This document shows positions 11,901-24,200 of a stretch of DNA of 64,000 bases, in pieces. Source of the DNA: Prinia subflava (taxonomy: Eukaryota; Chordata; Aves; Passeriformes; Cisticolidae); contig NC_086251.1 in NCBI RefSeq assembly GCF_021018805.1, positions 43,966,767 to 44,030,766 on the forward strand. The letters run 5' to 3'. Every line of letters starts with the position of its first letter. Positions within the stretch are counted from its first letter, which is position 1. The position numbers and the translations under genes were made by a program. The notes beneath the pieces were generated by a model, which saw nothing but the letters and a program-made list of their open reading frames with translations, was not told the origin of the DNA and made no database searches.

Positions 11901-14900
11901 TGATAAATACAAGACTAAACAGCTCCTAATCATAGGAACTAGGCAAAGGATCTTTTCTTCACAGAGTATTTTGTTTTTTGAAGGTCCCCTAATTATTCTT
12001 TTCTGCATTCTGCACTGGGTTGTTCACTTGTTGACCATAAGCAGAAAGCTCAATCACATTTACATTCCAGCTTCTCTGAATGTAAACCAAAATCCAAACC
12101 TCAGCACAGTTTCTGTCATGACTGAATATCAAGGAAAACAATATTACATCAAATCAATTTTAATAATTGATTTCAGCAAGGATGGAGAAATCATTCTGTA
12201 GCCTCCCTGGAAGACTATTAAAGCAACAAAGAAAATGCTAAAATCAAATAATCAAAGCAGGGTTTTAAGTTTGTGAAATCACTATAATTAGGACAAATAT
12301 ACACAAGTGTAGTGGGTTTCTCTTTTTCCTACTCAATTATGTTTAATGAGTTAAGATGGGCTTTTAACTAATGAAAGCATGGGATTGTTCAAACATTCAT
12401 AATTAATTAGATGAGTATAACTGAAGATACACATGTACTTAGAAGTTGGAAGAAGAATTTTGTTTTTAATATGATTATTAAATTTCAAAGTGTTGTGACA
12501 ACAAAAAGAAACATCCCAGTAATCATTTTCCACAATGTGCTTAAGTGTAAAGACACCAAATTTTTCTTTGTGGAGAAGAACAAATTTTTAATTTGGAATA
12601 TAAAGACGCACTAAAACAAATATCTTGGAATTTTGTAATAGTCTTGAAGGTGTTTGTATGTAAGAAGGATTTTTTTCTAGTATTTGCAAATATAACAAGG
12701 TGAATTAGTGGAGGGAAGCAACTAAAGATGAATATTGAGAAATATTTTCTTTTGCATGGGGATCAAATAGGGTGTGAGACGGAGTCTCTGAAAGGAGGTA
12801 AGAAAAGCTAGGCCTTTCAAATTGAGCTCAGTAAAACAACAGAGCAAACATATTGAGGGAATCATTGCCTCAGAGAGGAGCTACAACTGCCCAGGTGCAG
12901 ATGAGTGAGGCATACAAGCATACAGTACCTATCTTGCTTCTATTATCCTTTCTTTTCCAGCCTTTCCATATTAATAAAAATAAAAGTAAAGATAGGGACT
13001 GGTGATATTATTGGTGCTTAATTAAATGTTTCATGGCTTTCCAAATGCAAGATTCAAGTGTCTAGCTTTACTAAGCTCTCTCAAGTTCAACTCAGAATTT
13101 TGAACAGTGAGAGAGCTGTCAGAAATGCTTTTGTAATAACTTTGTGATGACCTAATCTCCAAGGCTGCCTTAGTCCCAGAATATGTCAGATAATTTTTGT
13201 GGGTTGGTCTGATTTATGTTATCTTGGAAAGACATCATTATGCCAGCCTTGGCTGGCAGGAGCTCAGTCAAATCACCTCTCAACCTCTTGCCCTTTTAAT
13301 AAAGAGATCAGGAACTGGAAAGGAGTAACACTGTAGGTGCCTAAGTAGCTGTCTGCCATACAGCTCAGCTAGGAGGAAGGAAACAAGAACAAAGAATACT
13401 TACCTTGGGTCCACAATTCAGGCACACTATGCAAGTCCTGTTCCCTGACATTCTGCAATCTGCTTTGTCTTTTTCACCTGTGGAAAGAGATTGTGAAGCA
13501 TCCATCATGTCAGCTGAGAATTCTATGTTCCTTTAATAAAAAAAGGGACCAGCTTGCTACACAACCAGAGAGAAAAAGGGCTTTATCAGGTCAGATCAAA
13601 AATAGTCTAATCCAGGATTCATTCTATTACAAGGGACAATAGCAGAAAAAATAGAAAAGTGAACAGAAAAAGGAGATGCAAATAGCAATAATTTGCCTAG
13701 ATGTTCAAAGCAACAGTTTATCCCTGAGCTCTCAAACCAAAGTAAAGCAAAAACCTCCACATATTCAGACTTTACACAGGAATCAGATTGTGATTTTAAA
13801 CTCTAAGGCAGTGGGATTCAGAACTGAAATGGACTCTGGAGAACTGTAAGATGTTTGACAGCCAAGAACTATGGTTGCAGTTTAGCCCATATGCTTAAAA
13901 TTAATGCTCACTCCTATTTTTTGAATAGCCCATCAGTGTGTGCAGACAAGGGAAGCCAAGCCAACAAATTAGCAGATTGTCTCTTAGGGGAACATTTCAG
14001 TAATTTCTAATTTTTTGTGCTTGTTTCAGCCTTTCTAAAGTATTTCATACCTATTCTTTCTTTTTCTCTTCTCTTTCATATGTCTTTTTCAAACATTTAA
14101 ATGTAGTTACTGAAATACCACATTCAGTAACACCTCTAGGCAATGTCTCCTGTGACAATCTTCTGTGTTTTTAACTAAGGACTTTACAATTTCTGTTGTT
14201 CTTGCATTTCTCCTACTGTTCTTTTTTTAGTGTTGGATGTACCGACCAACCTGTTCACATAGACCTGTGTAACTCCATAGCCCATTTTTCCTTCAGGAGA
14301 GGAGGGGATGGGAGGGTACAGTTCTAGCTGCTGTGCAGGGAAAAGCTTCCTTCATCTCATGAGAAATAAAGTAAGCTGGAACGGAGTGGGAATTTGCTTT
14401 ACAAATTCACTCTATGGCAGACAAACTGACTTCGCAAATAAAGACTTTCACCTCTAAGTCACCAGTTTGAGGTCAGTTTCTGGTGCATGTCAATAAGAAC
14501 TTTAAAAGCTTTACCACCCTGTGACTTCTCTGCAGTTTCAAATTTAAAGAAATGACAGTCTCAGCCTAGTTTCTCATAAACACCATCACCGCTGTCACTG
14601 CTAATTGGGCACTTGCTGGAAGCATTGGCAGAGCAGCAAAAAGACTGAATGAGCCATTGACATTGAGCTCACCTCTCACTGCTGCATGTTCAGCGAGGCT
14701 CTTTGCTCCTGGCTTTGTGCTGGCTGTGTGTTGCTAGAGGTAGACCTTGTAGTGTCTCTTTCTGCCTTCTTATCTTGGTTGGGCAACCCAGATCTTTAAA
14801 AATTGTGTTTGCCATTTATAACTAATGTATCACCATCACTTAACATAATTTTGCAGAGGTAATCATCAAAGAGGAATGGGTAGGAACTATGGGAAAATTT

Positions 14901-16150
14901 TGGTTAAATGTCAAGAAAAACATTTTGAGAACAATACACTGTGTTTTTACTAACCTGTGTCTGACACAGTCTGGCTGACAAACTCTAGACATATCCCAAA
15001 ATATCTAAGGCTTGAAGCAAGGCCTTTTGAAGCAAGGCTTACATGAGCTGTATGAAAAAAGATGAGCCTCTGTAGCATGTTCTGATCTATAACTTCCCCC
15101 CAGGAAAAATCTTCTGTCTACTTTTTTTCTCTAATTACAATCCAAACTATCAGCGCTCTCATTACTAAAAAAAAAAAAGGTAATTTTTTCATTTTAGTAT
15201 ATATATTATTCCATATTATAATTTTTTCATATTAGAGACAGAAGAAAATTTAGACTCTCAAAATCCAAAATTGGACAGGCCATCTCTAATCTTTAATATT
15301 GTATATACTCCATTGCTAGAACTTCTTTTACAAACACTTCTATTACTCGGTGAATTTAGTTCCTCAGGACAGGCAAAATGCTAATGCTATGTAAGGCTCA
15401 AAGTCACATTTAAACTTTAAGGTTCCTGACCATTCAACACTAAACTGGGAGTTTTATACTATACTTGGAAATATTGATAACCAAAGACCTTTCTGAATTA
15501 AAGGCCTCAGCAAACAGGAAACATCCTCAGGTCCTATGCTCTTGCATTTGAGAAGACATTTTACTCAACTGCAGTCTTCATATTCCTAATTTTTTTCGCA
15601 CAGAAACTTCTGTATATAGTCTGCTCTGGCCACTGTATTGTGGGAGGTGAGCTAGGGAGAGAAGTAAAAAAAACAAAGAATGAAGGATTATTGATAGGAA
15701 GTAGACTCAGTGAAATGTTTACTTTGTGACTTCTAAAGGGGTTTAAACAGAATATCAGCACCGAATTGTGCAGGATGGAACAGAATAAGGAGTTGACTGA
15801 CAGATAGTCTGCTAAACTGGTATGACCAAAGTGCTGTCTTCAGCTTTCAGTCTATCCTGGCCAGAGATAAATAGGGCAGAAGAATAAATGTGTGTCAACT
15901 TCATGTGTGTATCTGACAATTCAGTTTATTAATTTAGGGCAATGGAGGTGACCTTGCAGTTCTATGACTCCCTGTAAATGACAGTCTCTGAGGAGTTGGT
16001 TCTTATCTTGTTCTGCCAGCTCTGAGAAGCCATCAAAATTACCACCAGAGAGACAGAGCAGGCCACTTACAAAAATTTCTTGGTTTATCTGTAGCAGTCC
16101 TTTATTCTGTCAAAGTGCAACTGAGCTGAGCTTTTGAAGGTGTATTATAT
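8901..16150. other. Gene-free AT-rich sequence
   Basis: No gene is supported. A T-rich repeat sits at 9084-9156. Just to its right, about 9178-9340 is less AT-rich and carries a 127-codon minus-strand frame that I could not relate to any family. A 74-bp minus-strand segment at 13404-13477 is flanked by good splice signals with one frame open across it; it is recorded as a finding, not a gene. The rest shows nothing recognisable. Confidence 0.55.
9084..9156. repeat. T-rich (GTTTTT)n low-complexity tract
   Basis: A run of T with regularly spaced G, roughly (GTTTTT)n, then 16 consecutive T. It may be the reverse-strand image of an A-rich tail, but no retroposon body is recognisable to its right and no target duplication was found. 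Confidence 0.8.
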
Positions 16151-16484
16151 ACTGAAGTCTATGGGACCCATAAAGATACATCCCAGAGTCCTGAAGGAAT
16201 TGGCTGATGTAGTTGCCAAGCCACTCTTCATAATATTTTAAAAGTCATGGCAGTCAGGTGAAATCCCAGGTGACTGAAGAAAGACAAACATTGCACCCAT
16301 CTTTAAAAAGGGTAGAAAGGAGAACCCTGGGAACCACCGACCTGCCAGCATCACCTCTGTGCTAGGGAAAATCATGGAACAAATCCTCCTAGAAGCTGTG
16401 CTTAGGCACAAGGAGGACAGGGAGGGGATTTGGGACAGCCAGCACTGTTTCACCCAGGGCAAGCCCTGTCTGACCAACCCAGTG
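16150..16484 (+). mobile_element. CR1 LINE, 5' part of an interrupted copy
   Basis: This is a fragment of the CR1 (chicken repeat 1) non-LTR retrotransposon. Conceptual translation recovers the N-terminal part of the ORF2 reverse transcriptase: a KSMGP-like start near 16155, then KIHPRVLKELADVVAKPL, a KSWQSGEIPGD block, [20 protein letters not shown] and [12 protein letters not shown]. All are characteristic of avian CR1. It is 5'-truncated, as most CR1 copies are, with no endonuclease region. Reading is broken by stops and frameshifts. At 16484 the element is split by a solo LTR and resumes at 17155. The 117-codon minus-strand frame over this piece is only a shadow. Confidence 0.93.
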
Positions 16485-17154
16485 TGTAAGAGCCTGATCG
16501 AGAGATGTGGACAACAGGTGGCTCTCAAAATACTGTTTATTGCATGGACAAAGTTACAGGATTCATCGGGTTGTGGGTAACAGAGGCACATCTAAAGCTG
16601 CCAGCTACAGCTTATAGACATGCCTGAAACCAAGTTAGTTCTGGTTACAATGCATTATATAGTTTTCCTTACTGAGCATCTCAATACTTAAAATCAATCA
16701 GCATCATACATGATACCTTTACATTTACCTATAGCCTATCATAACTGCTAATATTACCATAATATGTTACAGTTTAAGCTCAAAGTTGTTTTTCTGTTTT
16801 CTTGCAGTGGAAAATTCTTAGATTTTGTTTCTACTTGGTAAAAACATGCTTTTTATTTGCCTATGGTATCTTTTGCTTTTCAAGACCTATTTCTGCTTGG
16901 TAATAACATCTTTGTTTATGGTTAACGTATCCTTTGCTGCAGCCATAAAACCTCTTTCCAACCCAACTTAACCTTTGCCTTCCTAGTTGTCCAGTAACAA
17001 CTGGCTCAGCAATTCTTACTTTAGACATCTTTTATTCTTCTATACCAAAAACTTGCTTCTATTTCTATTCTGCTTTCAGGTTCTACATTCAAAGAGCCTT
17101 CTGCTAAACCGACACATCTGTGAAACTTTCTTGTCAAACTTTCATCTTTCCCAA
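16485..17154 (-). mobile_element. Solo LTR (retroviral-type) nested in CR1
   Basis: A 670-bp insertion splits the CR1 reverse transcriptase sequence. It is bracketed by a 6-bp target duplication, CCAGTG, at 16479-16484 and 17155-17160. On the minus strand the order is that of an LTR: TATA-like ACTATATAATG (about 16663-16653), then an AATAAA polyadenylation signal (16541-16536), then an end in CTTACA. The opposite terminus reads TTGGGAAAG, so the canonical TG has decayed to TT. Six-bp duplications are usual for class II (ERVK/alpharetrovirus-like) elements, so this is probably a class II solo LTR; the family name is unknown. No internal gag, pol or env is present, as expected after LTR-LTR recombination. 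Confidence 0.8.
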
Positions 17155-18296
17155 CCAGTGGCCTTCTCTGATGGAATGACTACATCAGGGAATAAGGGAA
17201 GGGCTACAGATGTCATTTATCTGCATTTCTGTAAAGCCTTGGGCATGGTGCCCCACAAAATCCTTTTCTCTAAATTGGAAAGGGATGGATTTGATGAGTT
17301 GACTGTAAGATGCATAAATTTGTTGAGGGGTCACCCAGAGGGTTGCAGTCAACAGCTCAGTGTCTCAATGGACATCACTGACAAGTGGTTCCTCTTAGGG
17401 GCTTATATTAGAACCAGTGTTATTTAATATCTTTATTAATGACACAGATGAAGGGATCAAGTACAGCCTCAGCAGATTTGCAGATGACACCAAGATTAGT
17501 GGTGTGATTGCCACACTCTGCAAGGACAAGATGTCATCCAGAGGGACCTGAACTGCACCTGGGTCAGGGCAACCCCTGGTACCATCACAATCTGGGGATG
17601 AACAGATCAGAGCAGCCTGCTGAGAAGGGCTTGGGGGTGCGGGTGGGTGAGAGGCTGGACATGAGCCAGCCATGAGCACTCATAGCCCAGAAAGACAAAC
17701 GTGTCTGGGCTGCATCCAAAGCAGCGTGACCAGCAGCACAAGGGATGGGATTCTGCCCCTCTCTCCCCTCTGGTGAGATCCCAGCTGCAGTGCTGAATCC
17801 AGCTCTGGGGTCCCCAGTACTGCAAGGACATGGACCTGTTGAAGTGAGTCCAGAGAAGGACCTCAAAGATGATCAGAGGGCTGAAGCATCTCTCCTACGA
17901 GGAAAGGCTGAGAGAATTGAATTTGGTCAGCCTGGAAAAAAGGTGGCTTTGGAGTACCCCAATTGCAGCCTTCCAGTACCTGAAAGGAGACTAAAGACAG
18001 AGACTTTGTACAAGGACCTGTAGTGACAGAACAAGGGGGAGTGAATGCAAACTACAAGAGGGTAGATTCAGATTAGGTATTTGACAGAAAATTTTTTCTG
18101 TGAGGGTGGTGAGACACTGAAACAGGTTGTCCAGAGAAGTTGTGGACATTCTTTGAGGTGTTCACAGGCCAGGCTTCATGGAACTCTGAGCAACTGCGTC
18201 TAGTGAAAGGTCTCCTTCCCCATGGTAGGGGATTAAGAACAAGATGATCTTTAAGAACTCTTCCAACCCAAATAATTCTATAATTCTATTCTATTA
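17155..18296 (+). mobile_element. CR1 LINE, 3' part of the interrupted copy
   Basis: This continues the element interrupted at 16484. It encodes the central and C-terminal reverse transcriptase in decayed form: a DVIYLHFCKALGMVPHKIL block (family form DFSKAFDTVSH..IL), then RFADDTK with the catalytic FADD box still legible at 17477-17488, then the downstream 'thumb' and linker regions. It ends with a proper CR1 3' terminus, TTCCAACCC followed by ATTCTATA-like repeats at about 18273-18296. Numerous stops and frameshifts show it is inactive. Together the two parts give about 1.48 kb of CR1, much shorter than the roughly 4.5 kb of a full element. Confidence 0.93.
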
Positions 18297-21200
18297 TGCT
18301 ACGATTTTTGAGTTCAGGCATCTTACTGGTATTTACACTTACATGCTTAAGTTCTTGTACAGATCTCAATCCTTTCCAAGGCATTACCTTTCTGGTATTT
18401 TACCAGATTCTTGTACAAGCTGTTATTTCTAACAAAAGCTATTTATGCTGTAGCAACTATTTTCTAATAAGATAATATGTATTCTACTAGACAGATTTTT
18501 GTTGATCTTGGGATAAGCACAAATATGCTGATAATTGCTCAGACTGAGACTTTTTTCTATATCCTTTGGCATCTAGAAGGTTCATGGACCTTTTCCATTG
18601 TTGTAACTGTCTAGAGTAAACAGAAGCTAATGCACTGTGGATATATAGCACACAACTATGTGAGAAAAAGCAAAAGGCTAATTTATACTGAACCTGCAGA
18701 CTATGCCATGAGTGAGAATTTGGCATCCTGTCTCACACAATCAGAGAGAATAGTTCTTTTCCCAAGACTAATAGGCAAAATACAAGAAGGTGGTCATTCC
18801 TACACAGAAGCCAAATGAATCCTATATAAGTTGCAGATCTTTTATCAAAATCATAAAACTTTTCCTTTTCAGTCATGGCAGAAACATTTCTTTGAGTTAG
18901 AACTCCTGTAACATCTCTTCTTTTCCTTTGTTTATGGTCAGTCTCTGGAATTCAGTGTCACAGGAATTCTGCAAATCATATATGGTGGAGGAAATTTTAA
19001 ATGCTGCACTATGTGGGCTGACAGAGGCAATTATCTTCTTCAGCATCTTCTTACCTCAAAAATATACTTCACTAAGACCAGTAACACTATACTCTCAATT
19101 GGTCTGTGTTCTAAAGAAGAAAAAAGTCATCCTGGAAAGTAAATTTCAAACAGGATATAGTTTTGGCCATTCAAAAATAAAAAAATAATGTATGATCAAT
19201 TTTGAGTCAGTGTAGGTTGATATTTTTAATCTCTGGATAGCAGGAATCAGCTGTTAAGAAATGCAGCAGATACCTAAGTTCCTTCCATAAGGACAAGGCT
19301 TCCCACCGTGTTGAAAGCTATGTTCTCAAAATTTTGATACCTCTCCACATGATTTTTTCTCAAGTTGAGAGCACCCAGATGATTTTCCCCCTGAACTTGC
19401 CCAGCACCTTTGGAAAACAGCCTTAGGGGAAATGGTCTGCTCTGTCACAGAGTGTGTTTGCCTTCAGCTCTGTGGGGTGTTACCTCCTCTTAGGGCTGGA
19501 TGGATGACAGAGAGCTTCAGTCTCCTTTGCACCTTTCAGCTCTTCTTTGGATACCCATCTATGAGAAATTCCAGGTTTATGTGATGTATACATATATACA
19601 TACCTCACATAATAAGTCCTGCCTATGAGCAAGGATTTTATTTACTGCATCAAATTAGTAATGTTTTTAATAAGTTCACAATTTTATCAATTTTTACACG
19701 AGTATTATGTCACAAAACCTGGTAAAATATATTTTTTCCTCCCTCTGAAAGGGTTAGATACTGTTATTCTTATTTCATAATGAAGAAGAGATTTTGTCAT
19801 AGTAAATCTCTGTCAAAGAAGGGGGAAGCCCTTAATACTGGGATCTAATTTTCTGCTCAAAATCCTCTCCCAGACTGGTTTGCATTAATAGAGGTAAAGA
19901 TTTTTCCCTGCTTTGGCAGGGCACCCTCACTTAACCTGCAGTACGAGTGAAGTGGCAGTCAGATCACTCTTCAGTGTGAATATTAATGAGAACGTTCATA
20001 ATAATCCTTCCCTTTGACAGTGGAACAGGAGCTAAAGTCCAACAGCAGGATCAAACAGGGTGGCATGGTACATGCATCAAACCATCTGGCTAATGCATAG
20101 CTCAAGCAAATGAGCCAAAACATTTCAGTCAAAACTCTTCACTGGAACAGTAATAGCCCATGAGTTCCTTTTCCCTAAAAACCCTAGAGGCAGAACAAAA
20201 TAGCCTGTCAAAATACATCAGTGCAGTGGAGCAAGAAAAACAAAAACTTCAGACAGTACATTTGACCATGTGAAGGTGTTTGTTTATTCCACAAAAATTT
20301 TTTTCTACTCTTCATTTTGCTCCCTCTCCCACACCTGTCTTCTTTGTCTTTTACCTTCATGCACACTCTGTGTCTGCCTTTAACAGCCATTAATTTATTC
20401 AATTAACATTATGTTTCATTTAAAGACAGTGTTTGTTACAAAACTTCCTTTTTTTCGTAGTTCATTGTTGTGTGACTAACTCGGTTGCTGAACTGACTCC
20501 TATCATTTCTCTAATCAAGGGCAAAGAAAAAGGCAGGTTTCTAAAAGCTTGACTGCTAAGGACATCTTCCTGGATCCTGAGGCTTAAATATGAATCCAAA
20601 ATATTATATTATTATATATATGATTCCTCAGCATTGATATTGGTCATGATATTAGTATACTTTTGGTAGAGAAGCATGTTGTTCTTGGTATTAATGACTG
20701 AATTTCCCCTTACTTAGTAAAATTGCCATGGTCCAAAAAGCACAGATAATGAGTTTTCAGCCAATTCTAAGATGTAATACTACTGAATATAAGGTGGTAA
20801 GAAGAGATAGACAGAGGCCAGCAGCCACCAGCGCTCCCAGTGGCATTAAAGCCCCTAAAAATGATAAATGTACAGTTCTAGACACAGATCTCAATGTTTG
20901 TTAACACAGGAGTGTTTCCAAACAGGACACTTGACAGCTTTTTTGACACTTTGGGTTACAGAGGCCAGATACACTGGACTTACACTGCTGCAAATCTAGC
21001 CACAAAGGATGAACTTGCAAATTCCAATAATTTCTCCATTAATCACTAACATGCACAGACTGTCAAATTGAAATGGTTTAGCAGGTTAATACAGAAGTAC
21101 ACTGAAGAAATGTCATGTTCAGTGTTCAAGTTTGGAATGGCTGGGGGAGGTCAAATCCAGGGAGGTAGCCTATGGAAAAAAGCATGTTGAGAGGAAAATC

Positions 21201-24200
21201 TGAATATACCTGCAATGGGAAAGAATAAAGCCATCTTTCTAAATTTCAAACCCAAAGTCTGTCCTGTTGCCAGGAAGAGTTTTGCAGTATTGTTATATTT
21301 TAAGTTTTAGGAGCAAACTGGAAAAGTTTCCAAGGCAGGCACATGACTGCACAACTAATTGCCTTGTGCTGCTGCAAGATGCAAGAGACCTGAGACCTGC
21401 AATGACCCATCAAGCCATGTGACAGTAAAGGGGAACTGAGTTCTGAGCTGAGAGCCATGGAGCTCCCACTTGGGTGAACTTGCAGGCAGGAATACGTGAT
21501 TTCATATTTTGCTGGAATTGGTCTCTGAGAATAGCTTTTTCCCCAAAATAGAAGTATCCATAAGATTTTATCCATAAGATCTTTATAGCATTAAATAGAA
21601 TTCTACTGATGAAAATCTCAGAATCAGTTCTACACATGTTTTGTAGACTGTAATTTTGGCATAAAAAACTCCACCCAAGTAAGACTGTTTTGTTTAAAAT
21701 CAGAAGTTGTTTCAAAATTCATCCAAGTATTTTTATATTTTTATTGTTAAAATATCTCAAGCAGCTTCTTGAAACAACTAAAAACCAGAGATTTGTTTGG
21801 AGAAATTTCTATCCACCAAATGTTTCTGAGATGAAATTTAGTGGTATTGCAAATGTCCCTGATCTTTAGGTTCTCAATGAAATTTATTTAATACTGGTCT
21901 CCTTCTTACACTCATTGAAGTTTTCATGAGGGCTGTTGTATTTCCAGGACAGTTCACGTTGTTTGTAGATGAAGACTGCAATTTTAGAAAAAAAGTGGGG
22001 GCATTTGAGAAGTTTTTTAAGATGTCCCGCAGTTATTTCAAGTTTTTTAATTTGATTTTTTTTAGCCCTAAAGCCTAGGTAGCTTTTGATTCAAAGCATA
22101 TGGCTTCTCCTTACCTAGGGAAAATGCAAGGTTGACTGTCTCACACTTACTTTAATTATTTATAAGCTTACATACTAGATAGGATAAGTTTATCAACCTA
22201 ATGCCTAGAATCACAGACCTTGTTTTGCTTGATGTTTATTAAATGCCTATTATGGTTTTGAATAGCCTTGTTTAATGTCCTGTTCTCCAATACTAGATCA
22301 TTACTGATAATAATGCTGCTACTGCAGAAAATGCAGCCATTACTGCTACTACTATTTTGGAAGCACCAGTAATATGCAGCTGAAATCAGATCGTTTTTTT
22401 TTTCTTAGAAGATCAGCACAAAAAAAGCAAAATGTTCCCAAAATGGTCCCACAATAGAAATCTAATAGTAGAACCTGTACCATTAGCACAAAATGCTACA
22501 ACTCTCCTTCTGATTTTTGTGTAGTGAACAATTTTCTCAAAAGGAATTAAAAAACCACACTTTATCTGAGGAATCAATAAGGAAAATCCCTATCCCCAGC
22601 CTATATTGTCTTCTGTTACCTAACATTCTGTTAATTTCAAATGGACATTCATAATTAGTTGTAGTAAAATGTTTTAGAAAGCTCTTATTATCACTTTTAT
22701 TCTATTTCACTACATTATTTTTTAAGATGTTCACAAAGCTCTTGCATGTATATTCCAAATTAATCATAATTTCATGCCTAGTCTGAAGATGCTCAGTTTT
22801 TTTTTATCTGTGTCTAGATCAGTTTTTGTAATTATGTCTGTGTCAGAAAATGTATTGTGAAAGCAATATAGCTACTATTTTTCACTACAAATGTCAGTCT
22901 ATCCCTGCCATTTTTGTACTTAAAAACCTTAAAAAATACTTTAAAAATAGTCTCTGTTAAGTAGTGAACATATGAAGACAGTCTAAAAACAAGATTACCA
23001 TATAATTATCCTTTATATATTTCTATATAACCTCATATATTTTTATATAGGGATATAATTTTTAAATATGTATCAGAGTTTTTATAAATTAAAGGTTGAC
23101 ATTATGAAATCCTTGTAATTCTGAAACTATTTTTGTAAATGAAGCAAAATGCTGGAAAAGATTTCATTCACAGCCTTTAAAATTAAACTACAACTTTTCT
23201 ATATAATATATTTCTCTACTATGCCATACTTGAATGACAAAGCTTACCTTTTTATTCTCATATTTTATTCATTTGTATATAGAAGAATGTATTCCAAAGT
23301 TAAAATTAATAATATCTGCTGAAAATAATTTTGAGTTATCACAATTCAAGGAGTTTGAGATTAATGTAATCTTTATGTTTTATTCCTATAAACTCACCAT
23401 AACTTTTTGAACATAATTAAGCTGAAATAAGCTTCTTTCACTGAGGTGATGTTGATAGCTGCATGGTTTTAAAATATTAGTTACTGCAAAGAACAAGTTG
23501 TTCTATGAAGAGTGATATTTGAGAAAATGATATTCAGAAGGATTTGTGTTCATCCCTGTACAGCCTCTTACCACACCACGTTCAGTCTCGTCCTTTTCCC
23601 AGTGCTTTGAAAATCTCCTGAATACATTATGGGGAATAGAGAGGAACAGCATTAGAGAGAAAGAAAACCCCCGAGCTTTGATCTGCATTTATGCTGACGG
23701 ACTGATGTATATCTCAACGCATATTTTAATCAAAAAAGAAAAAAAAAAAGAAAGAAAACTAGTTTAACATTATATAACAGCTTTAAAAACAAAAGCATCT
23801 GATCATTTTACTAGATGCAGAAAACATTACTCAAAAGATCAATAAGTAAGTATTGCTGTCCTTAGTAATTCAGTAACATTTTTTAATCTCCTCATCTGAA
23901 AAATTTTTTCCTCAGTTTGAGGAGTGAGCCTTGACTTGATGGACTATTATAGAACCATTCATTATGTCTTGGATGTCTCTAAACCAATTCAGAATTCATC
24001 ACTCAAGATTCAAGTTTAGATCAGGGTGATCTTATTTTTGCTGTACTCACAGCAGACCAATAGATACTAGTGTTATGGCTAATATAGCCGTTTTTATTTC
24101 CTGATAAATACAAGAGATGAAATGGCCTTCAGACATTGAGAAAATCATTGTATAGATAGTAACCATGTATAGGTAATCTTAGTTGCAGTTCCCTTGGGAA

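Noticed and set aside
14605..14735. Minus-strand segment ending AGAG|GTGAGC
   Set aside because: Good donor and an open frame, but no pyrimidine tract before the putative acceptor.
16987..17427. 146-codon plus frame
   Set aside because: It begins in the nested LTR and runs into CR1 reverse transcriptase; an artefact of the nested insertion.
23402..23425. 24-nt minus-strand microexon-like segment
   Set aside because: The acceptor is mediocre and the sequence is AT-rich. It serves mainly as a reminder that such patterns arise by chance.
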